A stretch of DNA of 64,000 bases, taken from KBS50 sp042666615. Lineage in GTDB: Bacteria > Actinomycetota > Actinomycetes > Mycobacteriales > Micromonosporaceae. The notes under the pieces are model-generated. The model had not been told where the DNA came from, ran no database searches, and was given only the letters and a program-made list of their open reading frames with translations. Position numbers and translations under genes: made by a program. Positions 1 through 8,194 of the stretch are shown in pieces; the stretch's first letter is position 1; each line of letters begins with the position of its first letter. The DNA is taken from positions 124,001 through 188,000 of the forward strand of contig NZ_JBHTDD010000013.1 of NCBI RefSeq assembly GCF_042666615.1. The letters are read 5' to 3'.

Positions 1-929
1 AACCGCATGCCGGCCGCCCGCGACTCGGTCACCAGGGTCGGCACGTCGGCGAGGGTGGGCTGCGGCCGTTCCGGAGCGGCCGACCGGTCGGCGGCGCCCT
101 CCCCGTCGGCCCGCAACACCCCGATCACCTCGCGCAGATCCTCAAGGACGGCGTGCGCGCTGCCGCGGATCACGCCGGCCGCCTTCGCCACCTCCGCGGG
201 CGGCGCGTCGGGCCGGAACTCCAGCGCCCCGGCGTGCAGGCTGAGCAGCGAGATCCGATGCGCCAGGACGTCATGCATCTCCCGGGCGATCCGGGTGCGT
301 TCCAGGTGCCGGGCCTGTGCCACCCGGAGCTGCTGCTCGGCCTCGGCGCGGTGCGCCCGCTCCCGCAGCGACACGACCAGCTGCCGGCGGGCCCGGACGA
401 ACATCCCCCAGCCCACGATCAGGACGGTGAACAGCACCCCCCAGATCGCCGCCGGCCAGTACGACATGTCCGGTTCCGGCCGCAACCAGACGTACACGAA
501 GTTGGTGCCGAGCCCGCTCAGGACGGCGATCGTGGCGGTGGTCGCGAACCGGCGGTGCACCGCCACGGTGAACAAGGTGATCGCCTGGGTGACCAGCGAG
601 GCTGAGGAGAACATGCTCAGCGGCAGGACCGCGATGGCCAGCCCGACCGGCCACCGGCGGCGGAACCACAGCGCGAGGCTGGCCAGCACCCCGAGCACCG
701 CGTCGGCAGTGATCATCCAGGTGGCCGGCAGCGGGGTGGTGACCTGCGGATCGGGTCGCCCCGCATCCCAGGTGACCAACGCCACCCAGCCGATGGCGAG
801 CAGGAAGCAGACGCCATCGACGATCCAGTCGCGGGTGGTCCGCCGCGGCCGTCGCCGCTCGTCGTCCGGGGACGCCGCCAGCATCCCGGGCAGCAGCCAG
901 GGATGATCCGGTACGACGACGCTTGTCAC
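1..929 (-). CDS. Two-component sensor histidine kinase (NarL-type), 3' end cut by window edge
   Basis: Reading leftward from a GTG at 927-929, the frame encodes about 300 residues and runs off the left edge. Several hydrophobic segments lie at roughly residues 38-58, 72-90, 95-125, 130-150 and 158-178. The HisKA_3 dimerisation/phosphoacceptor box follows, with MHDVLAHRISLLSLHAG and the phosphoacceptor His at about residue 219. The ATPase (HATPase_c) domain is outside the window. Kinases of this class phosphorylate LuxR/NarL-type response regulators, whose gene would be expected just beyond position 1. The gene diverges from an ABC exporter operon only 131 bp away, so the exporter is a plausible output (inference from context). 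The next in-frame start would be the Met at about residue 16. Confidence 0.88.
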   Translation of the reverse strand, partial: MTSVVVPDHPWLLPGMLAASPDDERRRPRRTTRDWIVDGVCFLLAIGWVALVTWDAGRPDPQVTTPLPATWMITADAVLGVLASLALWFRRRWPVGLAIAVLPLSMFSSASLVTQAITLFTVAVHRRFATTATIAVLSGLGTNFVYVWLRPEPDMSYWPAAIWGVLFTVLIVGWGMFVRARRQLVVSLRERAHRAEAEQQLRVAQARHLERTRIAREMHDVLAHRISLLSLHAGALEFRPDAPPAEVAKAAGVIRGSAHAVLEDLREVIGVLRADGEGAADRSAAPERPQPTLADVPTLVTESRAAGMR

Positions 930-1060
930 GCCGCCATGGTACGAAGCGGTCCGGCGTCCGCCCAGCTACCAAAGTTGATACCTGGGCCTAGACCAAGGTC
1001 GGCCGGCCGGCGACCGCCGGCCGCAGCGGATGGCCGGGTGGCCCCGGCAGTCTCGACGAC

Positions 1061-1960
1061 GTGATCGAAGTTCATCAGCTCAGCAAGCGGTACGGCCAGC
1101 ACGCGGCCGTCCACGACGTCTCATTCACCTGCCAGCCGGGCACCATCACCGGCTTCCTCGGCCCGAACGGAGCCGGCAAGTCCACCACGATGCGGATGAT
1201 CTGCGGCCTGACCCCGCCGACGGCCGGGAGCGCCACGGTGGACGGGCGGCCCTACCGGCTGCTGCCCAACCCGGGCCGGACGGTCGGCGTGCTGCTCGAC
1301 GCGTCCGCGCAGCACGGTGGCCGAACCGGGCGGGAAACGCTCGTGCTGGCGGCCCAGACGATGGGGTTGGGCCGGTCCGCCGTGGCCGACAAGCTGCACC
1401 AGGTCGGGTTGGCGCGGGCCGCGGCGAAACGCCGGGTGAGGGCGTACTCGCTGGGAATGCGGCAGCGGCTGGGCCTGGCTCACGCGCTGCTGGGTGACCC
1501 CCGGGTGTTGATCCTCGACGAGCCGGCCAACGGCCTGGACCCGGAGGGCATCTTCTGGATGCGCGGGTTGCTGCGGGACTTCGCCGACCGGGGCGGGACC
1601 GTGCTGCTCTCCTCGCACCTGCTGCGGGAGGTCGAGGTCGTCGCCGATCGGCTCGTCGTGATCGGCGCCGGCCGGATCGTGGCTCAGGGCGACAAGGCCG
1701 AGCTGCTGTCCGGCGCCGGCGCCCTGGTCCGAGCCCGGGACACCGGTGCCCTGCGGTCCGCCCTCACCGCGGCCGGGATCGAGGTGACCAGTGGCGCCGA
1801 CGGGGGGTTGCTGGTGACCGCCGACCCCGGCGCGGTCGGGCAGGTGGCCGCGGACGCCCGGATTGTCCTCACCGAACTGCGGCCGGCCAGCAGCGCCGGC
1901 TTGGAGCAGTTGTTCCTCTCCCTCACCGGGAACGGTTCGACAAAGGAAGCAGGGAAATGA
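1061..1960 (+). CDS. ABC transporter ATP-binding protein
   Basis: A 299-residue ATPase of the DrrA/CcmA type used by two-component drug, lipid or lantibiotic exporters. It shows Walker A GPNGAGKST near residue 35, a degenerate signature YSLGMRQRLGLA, Walker B VLILDEPANGLDPEG and the switch His in SSHLL. The start is a GTG (1061); no ATG is available in frame upstream of the conserved IEVHQLSKRYG strand. It overlaps the following permease by 4 nt (ATGA), so the two are translationally coupled. The substrate cannot be read from the sequence. The divergent sensor kinase suggests stimulus-dependent expression. Confidence 0.95.
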   Translation: MIEVHQLSKRYGQHAAVHDVSFTCQPGTITGFLGPNGAGKSTTMRMICGLTPPTAGSATVDGRPYRLLPNPGRTVGVLLDASAQHGGRTGRETLVLAAQTMGLGRSAVADKLHQVGLARAAAKRRVRAYSLGMRQRLGLAHALLGDPRVLILDEPANGLDPEGIFWMRGLLRDFADRGGTVLLSSHLLREVEVVADRLVVIGAGRIVAQGDKAELLSGAGALVRARDTGALRSALTAAGIEVTSGADGGLLVTADPGAVGQVAADARIVLTELRPASSAGLEQLFLSLTGNGSTKEAGK

Positions 1961-2754
1961 CCACCACGACCGCCAAGCCCACCGCCAGCTCCGCCGGCCC
2001 CGATCCCCGACCGGCGGTACGCCGCCCGTCGCTGCTCCGGTTGACCGGGGTGGAGTCGCGCAAGCTCGTCGACACCCGGGCCGGGCTCTGGCTGCTCCTC
2101 ACGATCGGCCTGGTCGCCGCCCTCGTCGCCACCGCCCAGTTGATCTGGGCGGACGACGCGGCACAGTCGTTCACCGAGTTCTTCACGGCATCGCTGCTGC
2201 CGGTGTCGGTACTGCTGCCGGTGCTGGGCATCCTGTCGATCACGAGCGAGTGGTCGCAGCGCAGCGCGTTGACGACGTTCGCGTTGGTGCCACGGCGGGA
2301 GCTGGTGATCATCGCGAAGCTCGGCGCGACGGTGCTGGCCGCGCTGGCCTCGGTGCTGGCCAGCCTCGCGGTCGCGGCCGTCGCGACCCCGATCGCGGGG
2401 GCTACCGGCGGGTCCGGCAGTTGGGCGTTCGAGGGAACGCTGCTGCTGCACGCGAGCGTCGTCCAGGTGACAAGCGTCCTGATGGGCGCGGCCTTCGGAC
2501 TGCTGCTGCTCAACACCCCGCTGGCCATCGTGACCTACCTGCTGCTGCCGATGGTGTGGACGATCCTCACCAGCATGATCGAGCCGTTGCGCGAACCGGC
2601 CCGGTGGCTGGACACCGCGCAGACGATGGAACCACTGTTCACTCCGGACGTCACAGCCGGGCAGTGGGGCCGGGTGGCGGTCTCCCTGCTGCTCTGGCTG
2701 GTGCTGCCGCTCGTCGCCGGGCTGATCCGCACGCTGCGACGCGAGGTCTCCTGA
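1957..2754 (+). CDS. ABC-2 type transporter permease
   Basis: A 265-residue membrane protein with about six hydrophobic segments, starting after a roughly 30-residue cytoplasmic N-terminus (segments near residues 47-65, 78-98, 122-147, 155-180, 187-205 and 237-257). It is the membrane partner of the ATPase encoded immediately upstream, with which it overlaps by 4 nt. The ABC-2 architecture, with one ATPase gene followed by one permease gene, fits an exporter or an antibiotic/peptide efflux pump. No substrate-specific feature is visible. Confidence 0.9.
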   Translation: MTTTTAKPTASSAGPDPRPAVRRPSLLRLTGVESRKLVDTRAGLWLLLTIGLVAALVATAQLIWADDAAQSFTEFFTASLLPVSVLLPVLGILSITSEWSQRSALTTFALVPRRELVIIAKLGATVLAALASVLASLAVAAVATPIAGATGGSGSWAFEGTLLLHASVVQVTSVLMGAAFGLLLLNTPLAIVTYLLLPMVWTILTSMIEPLREPARWLDTAQTMEPLFTPDVTAGQWGRVAVSLLLWLVLPLVAGLIRTLRREVS

Positions 2755-2756
2755 CC

Positions 2757-3464
2757 ATGCGCCGCGGGTCGGGCGATCCGTCCGCCTCCGGCGCGCCGGT
2801 GGTGGTCACCGAGCCGGTGTCGGACCTGGTCGTCATGTGGGGCGGCTTCCCGGTCGCCGGTGCGGCGCTCGGCTGGCTGCTCACCGTGGTGGCCGGCTGG
2901 GCCGTCGACGCCCGCTGGGTGCCGTGGCGCGGCCTGTTCCGGATGGTGGACGGCCTGCCGGATCCGCAGGCGACGATCGGGCTGGTCATTGTCGGGGCGG
3001 TGCTCGGGCTCGCGGTTGCCACGATCGGCACCGTGGAACGGCTCGCCATCACCGTGGACCGGTTCGCCGTGACGGTGAGCCGGTCCGGTCGTCGCGCCGC
3101 GTACGACCGCGCGGACATCCGGCAGGGTTTCCTGGACGGCCGGCGGTTCGTCCTGCTCGGCACCGACGGCACCGAACTGGTCCGGGAGAAGGGCGACCTG
3201 CCGGGCGACCGGTTGGCCACGGCGTTCGCCGTACACGGCTACCGGTGGACCGATGCGGATCCGCACGCCGCGGCGTACCGCCGGTGGGTCCCGGGCGGTG
3301 CCGGACTGCCGCCCGGCGCCGACGCGGTGCTGCGGGCCCGGCAGCGGGCCCTGGACAGGGGGCACGCCGACGACGCCGCCGAGCTGCGGTCCGAGCTGGG
3401 CAGGCTGGGCGTCGTGGTACGCGAGGAGAACAAGCGCCAGTACTGGCGGCCAAGCCGTCCATGA
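2757..3464 (+). CDS. YqeB family membrane protein
   Basis: A 235-residue protein beginning with an ATG two bases after the permease stop, so it belongs to the same operon. It has two hydrophobic segments (about residues 25-50 and 75-100), a PH-like beta region and a charged C-terminus ending in EENKRQYW, which I recognise as typical of actinobacterial YqeB proteins. The biochemical role of the family is not established to my knowledge. Its position suggests an accessory to the ABC exporter or to membrane homeostasis (inference). Confidence 0.8.
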   Translation: MRRGSGDPSASGAPVVVTEPVSDLVVMWGGFPVAGAALGWLLTVVAGWAVDARWVPWRGLFRMVDGLPDPQATIGLVIVGAVLGLAVATIGTVERLAITVDRFAVTVSRSGRRAAYDRADIRQGFLDGRRFVLLGTDGTELVREKGDLPGDRLATAFAVHGYRWTDADPHAAAYRRWVPGGAGLPPGADAVLRARQRALDRGHADDAAELRSELGRLGVVVREENKRQYWRPSRP

Positions 3465-3523
3465 CCGGTTTTGCGACGATGATCCGGGGAACCTGGTCGC
3501 CAACCGATCCTGGAGGTACCGAT

Positions 3524-3706
3524 ATGAGTGACTTCATGGACAAGGCGCAGGACTTCGCCGACAAGCACGACAAGCAGGTCGACCAGGGCATCGAGAAGGC
3601 CGGCGACCAGGTCGACAAGCGGGTCGACGACAAGTACGACAACCAGATCGACAAGGGCGTGGACGCGGCGCAACAGCGCACCGGCGCCGGTGACCAGCAG
3701 CCCTGA
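3524..3706 (+). CDS. MT0933-like antitoxin-family small protein, copy 1
   Basis: A 60-residue, highly charged protein (about half Asp/Lys/Gln) preceded by a clear TGGAGG site. The pattern MxDKAQDFADKHDKQVDQGI with VDKRVDDKYD and Gln/Thr-rich tail matches the MT0933-like antitoxin family (PF14013), which is annotated as antitoxin by similarity. No toxin gene lies next to it. A paralogue follows at 3836, separated by a stem-loop. Predicted to be largely helical or disordered and cytoplasmic. The family function in Micromonosporaceae is uncertain. Confidence 0.8.
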   Translation: MSDFMDKAQDFADKHDKQVDQGIEKAGDQVDKRVDDKYDNQIDKGVDAAQQRTGAGDQQP

Positions 3707-3708
3707 CC

Positions 3709-3760
3709 AGAGGAAAGGGCCCCTTCCTATCGCATTTCGCGTAGCTTGGGGCCCTTCTCT
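3709..3760 (+). terminator. Stem-loop between the two MT0933-like genes
   Basis: AGAGGAAAGGGCCCC (3709-3723) pairs with GGGGCCCTTCTCT (3748-3760), apart from one bulge, around a loop of 24 nt. A smaller internal stem, AAGGGGCCCTT-like, is also possible. It lies directly after the first small gene and before the Shine-Dalgarno of the second, so it probably ends or attenuates the upstream transcript. Confidence 0.6.
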
Positions 3761-3835
3761 TGATCCCGCCACCGGGCCGTTTCCGGTTCACCTCGCGGGG
3801 AACGCGGGTCGTACCGACCCTGGGAGGTGGACCCG

Positions 3836-4018
3836 ATGGGCGACATGATGAAGAAGGCCAAGGAATTCGTCGACCGGAACGAACAGAAGGTCGACCAGGG
3901 CATGCGCAAGGCCGGCGACGAGATCAACCGGCGGACCGGTGGCAAGTACGACGAGAAGGTGGACAAGGCCGTCTCGCAGGCACAGCGTGCCACCGGGAAG
4001 CGCCAGAGCGACAGGTAG
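3836..4018 (+). CDS. MT0933-like antitoxin-family small protein, copy 2
   Basis: A 60-residue paralogue of the protein at 3524, sharing the KAKEFVDRNEQKVDQG and GDEINRR..GKYDEKVDKA blocks. I chose the ATG at 3836 over the upstream GTG at 3827 because GGGAGG lies 7-8 nt before it and the GTG sits inside that ribosome-binding site. The two copies have similar leader sequences (GATCCTGGAGG versus GACCCTGGGAGG), so they arose by tandem duplication. No cognate toxin is visible. Confidence 0.8.
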   Translation: MGDMMKKAKEFVDRNEQKVDQGMRKAGDEINRRTGGKYDEKVDKAVSQAQRATGKRQSDR

Positions 4019-4067
4019 CGAGTGGTCGCGACCGGGCCGATGCCGGACAGCCGGTATCGCGCCTGGT

Positions 4068-5078
4068 TCAGCGCCAGATGGCCGACGGCGCCGGGTCGGT
4101 GGACCGAACGCCGACCGACCCGGCGGGTCGACCGGACAGGCCAACCAGCAGGAGTCCGTACACCAGCCCCGTGCCGACGCCGGCCAGGCTCAGCAGAACG
4201 TCGGAGTCGGCCGCGTTTATCGCGGGGTTGCCGGCGAGCCGGGTGAACCCCGCACCCGCCGACGTGACCGCCATCGCGATCACCAGGACGTGCAGCAGGA
4301 TCGGGTAGCCGAGCGAGGCGACCCCGAGCAGGGCCAGGCGCCGCAGGTCGGGACGGCCGTCCGCCGCGGGTCGGGTGAGGACCAGCACGCCGACCAGCAG
4401 CACGATGGCCAGCAGCAGCATCCCGAGCAGCCGGCCGCCCGGCGGCTGCGTCCGGCCGAGGGCGATGCCGGCGGCGGCCGCCCCGGTCAGCAGGCCGGCC
4501 GCCGCCCACCGGATTCGCCGCCGCTCGGGCGCCGCGGCCACCGCGCAGCCGATCGCGAGAACCGCGAGCAGACCCGCCACGGCGACGGCGGCGGGGGTGA
4601 GTTCCGGCTCGGTGTAGGTCGGTGACTCGATCGCCATGGCCACGGGCGCGGTGGCGGCCGTGACCGCCGCGACGACGATCAGGACGGCCGGCGTCGATCC
4701 GGCCGGCCAGCGGTGCGCCGTACCGATCGCCGCGAGCATGACCAGGGCGGCGCCTGAGGCCAACCCGACGGTGGTCGCCGTGCCATCGACGTCCAGCCGG
4801 TCCAGCACCAGGTCGACGACCACCCACACCGTGGCCGCCGGCGCGGCCAGGGTCGCCACCCGACGGTCGCCACCGGTGCCGAGGACCACCCCGGCGAGTG
4901 CCGCGACGATGGCCATGAACCGCAGGTCGCGGGCCCAGTAGGTGTTGTTGCTCGCGAGCCGCTCCGACCATGGGCCGAGGGGCTCGGTGAGCGCCTGCAA
5001 CTCGGTGAGCCCGACGGCCCAGAACGCCGCCGCGAGGACCGCTGCGGCGGCGCCGACGATCGGCTGCCAGCTTTTCAT
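4068..5078 (-). CDS. Polytopic membrane protein of unknown function
   Basis: A 336-residue protein with about nine to ten hydrophobic segments spread over its whole length and no soluble domain. It starts MKSWQPIVGAAAAVLAAAFW and contains a short charged loop near residues 190-200 (APERRRIRW). I do not recognise a named family. It is convergent with the small antitoxin-like genes, and 40 bp downstream of the MerR gene on the same strand, so the two may be co-transcribed. Role unknown. Confidence 0.75.
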   Translation of the reverse strand: MKSWQPIVGAAAAVLAAAFWAVGLTELQALTEPLGPWSERLASNNTYWARDLRFMAIVAALAGVVLGTGGDRRVATLAAPAATVWVVVDLVLDRLDVDGTATTVGLASGAALVMLAAIGTAHRWPAGSTPAVLIVVAAVTAATAPVAMAIESPTYTEPELTPAAVAVAGLLAVLAIGCAVAAAPERRRIRWAAAGLLTGAAAAGIALGRTQPPGGRLLGMLLLAIVLLVGVLVLTRPAADGRPDLRRLALLGVASLGYPILLHVLVIAMAVTSAGAGFTRLAGNPAINAADSDVLLSLAGVGTGLVYGLLLVGLSGRPAGSVGVRSTDPAPSAIWR

Positions 5079-5118
5079 GGCGGGACACTAGCCGGCCCGC
5101 GACGACGGACGCGACCCC

Positions 5119-5874
5119 TCAGGCGCGGACAGCGTTGGACTGGATGGCCGCCCTCAGGTAGGCGGCCATGCCGGGCTTGAGGTCCTCGAAGTACTTCGTG
5201 AACCGCGGATCCTCGGTGTACAGGCAGGCGAGTCCGGTGTGGATCTCGTACGAGCAGTCGTAGAACCACCGGCTGATGAGCTGGCGGTGCTCCTCGGCGA
5301 GTTCCATCGCCTCGGGACTCTCCGGCGCCGCACCGGAGTCCATGACCGCGGCGAACCGCCGTCCCCAGTCCTCGTTCTCGGCCTTGTTCCGCAGCCAGTC
5401 CTCCTTGCTGTAGGACCTGGTCCGGCGGGCCGACTCGCGGTACGCCTCGGTGCCTCCCCAGCGCCGTTCGGCCTCCTCGGCGTGATCGTCGGGGTTGAAG
5501 TCACCGAAGACCTCGAACCGCTCCTCCGGGGTGAGCGGGATGTTCATCTTCCTCGCCTCCATCGCGAATTCGATCGCCTGGACCATCTCTTCGAGGCGCT
5601 TGATGCGGCCGGTCAACAGATCATGCTGCTGGCGCAGGTGCGTCACCGGGTCCGCCGCCGGATCGTCGAGGATCTTGGCGATCTCTTCCAGTGGGAACCC
5701 CAGCTCCCGGTAGAACAGGATCTGCTGAAGCCGGGTGAGGTCGGTCTCGTCGTACCGGCGGTAGCCGGTGCTGGTGCGTCCGCTCGGCGTCAGCAGCCCG
5801 ATCTCGTCGTAGTGGTGCAGCGTCCGCACGGTCACCCCGGCGAAGGCGGCCACCTGCCCTACCGCGTAGCCCAT
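5119..5874 (-). CDS. MerR family regulator with TipAS ligand-binding domain
   Basis: A 251-residue regulator. Residues 1-70 form the MerR winged helix (YAVGQVAAFAGVTVRTLHHYDEIGLL, then GYRRYDETDLTRLQQI), followed by the dimerisation helix and a TipAS domain from about residue 130 (EEAERRWGGTEAYRESARR to C-terminal YTEDPRFTKYFEDLKPG). TipAS proteins bind thiopeptides or other hydrophobic ligands and activate multidrug or self-protection genes. A TipA-type palindrome (5908-5922) lies 34 bp upstream, between this gene and the divergent LtrA gene, consistent with autoregulation and control of the neighbour. Confidence 0.93.
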   Translation of the reverse strand: MGYAVGQVAAFAGVTVRTLHHYDEIGLLTPSGRTSTGYRRYDETDLTRLQQILFYRELGFPLEEIAKILDDPAADPVTHLRQQHDLLTGRIKRLEEMVQAIEFAMEARKMNIPLTPEERFEVFGDFNPDDHAEEAERRWGGTEAYRESARRTRSYSKEDWLRNKAENEDWGRRFAAVMDSGAAPESPEAMELAEEHRQLISRWFYDCSYEIHTGLACLYTEDPRFTKYFEDLKPGMAAYLRAAIQSNAVRA

Positions 5875-5907
5875 GGTTCCCTCCCTTCCGGGAAGCCAGG
5901 CTGTCAG

Positions 5908-5922
5908 CTCACGTTACGTGAG
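5908..5922. promoter_or_regulatory. MerR/TipA-type operator in divergent promoter
   Basis: CTCACGTTACGTGAG is a perfect palindrome with 7-nt arms around one central base. On the minus strand it is preceded by TTGACC and followed, 19 nt after that hexamer, by CAGCCT, i.e. the long-spacer promoter geometry that MerR proteins untwist. The sequence closely resembles known TipAL boxes. It should serve the MerR gene and possibly the divergent LtrA gene. Confidence 0.75.
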
Positions 5923-5934
5923 GGTCAACCAATA

Positions 5935-7134
5935 ATGGGCATACGGTGCGTCGTGCCGGAGAGCAAACTCACCGTGGCAGAGCGTCACCCCACTGGCCCC
6001 CGCCGGGTGACGCTGCTGGAGTTGTTCTTCGATCTTGTCTTCGTCGTGGCGCTGGCCCTGGTCTCCGACGGGCTGGCCCAGAGGATCTCCTGGGACGGCG
6101 TGGCACACGCGGTCATCCTGCTGATGGCGATCTGGTGGGTCTGGTGGATCACCGTCCTGGTCACCAACTTCTACGACCCGCGCCGATCGGCGATGCAGTG
6201 GCTGACCATCGGCGTCACCTTCGGCAGCCTGCTCCTGGCCGCCACCATCCCGAGGGCCTTCGACCGGCTCGGGCTGGGCTTCGCCGCGGTGTACGTGGCC
6301 ATCCATCTCGGCCGCGGCACGTACCTGTTGGTCGCCCTGCGGGGTCGGCACCTCCAACTCCGGCACCGCAGGATCGTGCTCTGGTTCTCGCTGAGCGCGG
6401 CCGCGTGGCTGATCGGCGGCGTCGTGGCGCACCATCCGTGGCAGCTCGTGCTCTGGACGTTGGCCCTGGGGATCGACTACACCGGCGGCAAGTTGGGGTA
6501 TCCCGTACCCGGAATGGGTCGCATTCCGCCCGGTCAGTACACCGTGACCGCCGAGCATCTGGCCGAGCGCTACCAGCAGTTCTTCATCATCGCCCTGGGC
6601 AACGCCGTCCTGGTCACCGGCGGCACGTACAGCCGTACCGATCTCGATCTGGGGGAGACTCTCGCCTTCGTCCTGTCGTTCGCCGTGACGGCGCTGCTGT
6701 GGCGGCTGTACGTCCATCGGGCCGGCGAGGTGCTGTCCGGGGCGATCGAGCGGACCAGACGACGGGAGCGGCTGGTAGCCACCGCCCCGATCACCCAGAT
6801 GGCCATGGTGGTCGGGGTGGCCCTGATGGCCGCCGGTTTCGCGGCGCTCATCCACGATCCGTGGCAGGACAACGCGCCGGCCCGTGCGGCGATCGTCCTC
6901 GGGGGCCCGGCGTTGTTCCTGCTCGGCCGGGCCCGCTTCGAGTACGAGGTGTTCGGCCGGGTGTCCCCGAACCGGATCGTCGGCCTGGCACTGCTGGGCG
7001 TGGCGGCGTTGCTGCCTCGGACCATTCCCCTGCTCACCGCGTTGTCGGTCGCGCTGATCCTGGGTGGGATCGCGGCGCGCGACACGATGCGCAGCCGGGG
7101 GCGGCCCCCGGAGCAGCCGAACCCACCGCACTGA
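5935..7134 (+). CDS. ltrA: Low temperature requirement protein A (LtrA) family
   Basis: A 399-residue polytopic membrane protein with the LtrA signature VTLLELFFDLVFVVAL (about residues 25-40), the GxYxVxxEHLAERYQQFFIIALG block in the middle and ten or so hydrophobic segments. The family takes its name from a Listeria cold-growth locus, but its molecular activity is unknown. The ATG at 5935 has no obvious ribosome-binding site, and a GTG at 5953 is an alternative start that would remove six residues. It diverges from the TipAS-type MerR gene across that regulator's operator. Confidence 0.88.
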   Translation: MGIRCVVPESKLTVAERHPTGPRRVTLLELFFDLVFVVALALVSDGLAQRISWDGVAHAVILLMAIWWVWWITVLVTNFYDPRRSAMQWLTIGVTFGSLLLAATIPRAFDRLGLGFAAVYVAIHLGRGTYLLVALRGRHLQLRHRRIVLWFSLSAAAWLIGGVVAHHPWQLVLWTLALGIDYTGGKLGYPVPGMGRIPPGQYTVTAEHLAERYQQFFIIALGNAVLVTGGTYSRTDLDLGETLAFVLSFAVTALLWRLYVHRAGEVLSGAIERTRRRERLVATAPITQMAMVVGVALMAAGFAALIHDPWQDNAPARAAIVLGGPALFLLGRARFEYEVFGRVSPNRIVGLALLGVAALLPRTIPLLTALSVALILGGIAARDTMRSRGRPPEQPNPPH

Positions 7135-7192
7135 ACCCACCCCGCACTTCGGGCGCGTCGTTCTCTAGGTCCGCGACATGTGGCCACTTAGG

Positions 7193-7206
7193 GTGCAAAC
7201 TTGCAC
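7193..7206. promoter_or_regulatory. 14-bp palindrome upstream of M15 peptidase
   Basis: GTGCAAACTTGCAC has perfect 6-nt arms separated by AC. It lies 64 bp before the peptidase start, in the usual promoter position, and is probably an operator. The binding protein is not identifiable from the window. Confidence 0.4.
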
Positions 7207-7269
7207 ACAAGCCTTTATCCGGACAAAAGCGATCCGGCCGACCCCCCGAACCCGATCACGGAGGTTCTC

Positions 7270-8082
7270 ATGCGCGTTCCCGGATGGCGACGTGCCGTCC
7301 TCGCGGTCGCGGCCACCGCCGCGCTGTCGGCGGCCGGGATCGTCGGCACCGCCACCCCGGCCGCCGCCGACGGCTGCTACACCTGGCAACGGACGCTCCG
7401 GGAAGGCCGGACCGGCGCGGACGTACGGCAGTTGCAGATCAGGGTCGCCGGCTGGGGCGGCTACGGTGGGACCGTCGTCATCGACGGGATATACGGCCCG
7501 CGGACGGCCGCCGCGGTCGGCCGGTTCCAGGCGGCGTACGGCCTGCGGGTCGATGGGATCGCCGGCCGGCAGACCTACCGGACGCTGTACGAGTTGCAGG
7601 ACGACGACTGCACGCCGGCCCATTTCAGCTATCTCGAACTCGACGACGGGTGCGGCGGCTCCGGCTGGGACGGCGGTCCGCTCTCGCCTTCCGCCACCCG
7701 CGCCAACGCGTTGCGGATGATGTGGAAGCTGGAGGCCCTGCGCCGGTCGCTGGGAGATCACCCGCTGTTCGTCACGAGCGGCTTCCGCAGCAGGTGGTGC
7801 AACGCCAGGGTCGGCGGGGCCACTCGCAGTCAGCACCTGTACGGCTTCGCCGTGGACCTCGTCTCGCCACGGATCGGGCTCTGCGCGCTCGCCCGGGAGG
7901 CACGCAGCCATGGCTTCAGCGGGATCCTGGGGCCCGGATACCCCGGCCATGGCACGCACGTCCACCTGGACGCCGGCACCGAGAACCCGGCCAACCGCGA
8001 GTCGCGGTACTGGTACGCCCCGACGTGCGGCTTTACCGGCCCCCTGAGCCCGGCCGGCAGCCCGCCACGCCAGGACCCGTGA
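7270..8082 (+). CDS. Secreted PG-binding M15 (D-Ala-D-Ala carboxypeptidase-type) peptidase
   Basis: A 270-residue preprotein. The ATG at 7270 follows GGAGGTTCTC. The next 34 residues form a signal peptide (RRAVLAVAATAALSAAG, cleavage around AAA-DG). A PG_binding_1 domain occupies about residues 45-105 (GADVRQLQIRVAGWGGYGG, YGPRTAAAVGRFQAAYGL). The catalytic M15A-type domain follows, with zinc ligands in SQHLYGFAVDL (HxxGxAxD) and GTHVHLD. The arrangement matches the Streptomyces albus G DD-carboxypeptidase, which trims peptidoglycan stem peptides outside the membrane. Six or more cysteines in the mature part suggest disulfides. Confidence 0.92.
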   Translation: MRVPGWRRAVLAVAATAALSAAGIVGTATPAAADGCYTWQRTLREGRTGADVRQLQIRVAGWGGYGGTVVIDGIYGPRTAAAVGRFQAAYGLRVDGIAGRQTYRTLYELQDDDCTPAHFSYLELDDGCGGSGWDGGPLSPSATRANALRMMWKLEALRRSLGDHPLFVTSGFRSRWCNARVGGATRSQHLYGFAVDLVSPRIGLCALAREARSHGFSGILGPGYPGHGTHVHLDAGTENPANRESRYWYAPTCGFTGPLSPAGSPPRQDP

Positions 8083-8123
8083 GGACCGGACTCGGCGCCG
8101 GCTGGATGGTCCTGCCTGTCACC

Positions 8124-8171
8124 GGCCGCGGGCTGGTCCCGATGCCGCACGGCGACAACCGGCCCGCGGCC
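8124..8171. terminator. Bidirectional terminator-like hairpin
   Basis: GGCCGCGGGCTGGT (8124-8137) pairs with ACCGGCCCGCGGCC (8158-8171) with a single G-U pair. It sits between the convergent peptidase and hypothetical genes. Confidence 0.6.
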
Positions 8172-8194
8172 CCGCCGCGATCGACGAATTCGGC

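Noticed and set aside
1863..3464. Long plus-strand open frame over the permease and YqeB genes
   Set aside because: Out of frame with the ABC permease, Arg/Pro/Gly-rich, no ribosome site; a GC-skew shadow.
3524..4018. A classical toxin-antitoxin module
   Set aside because: Only antitoxin-family proteins are present, and both flanking genes (YqeB, polytopic membrane protein) lack toxin features.
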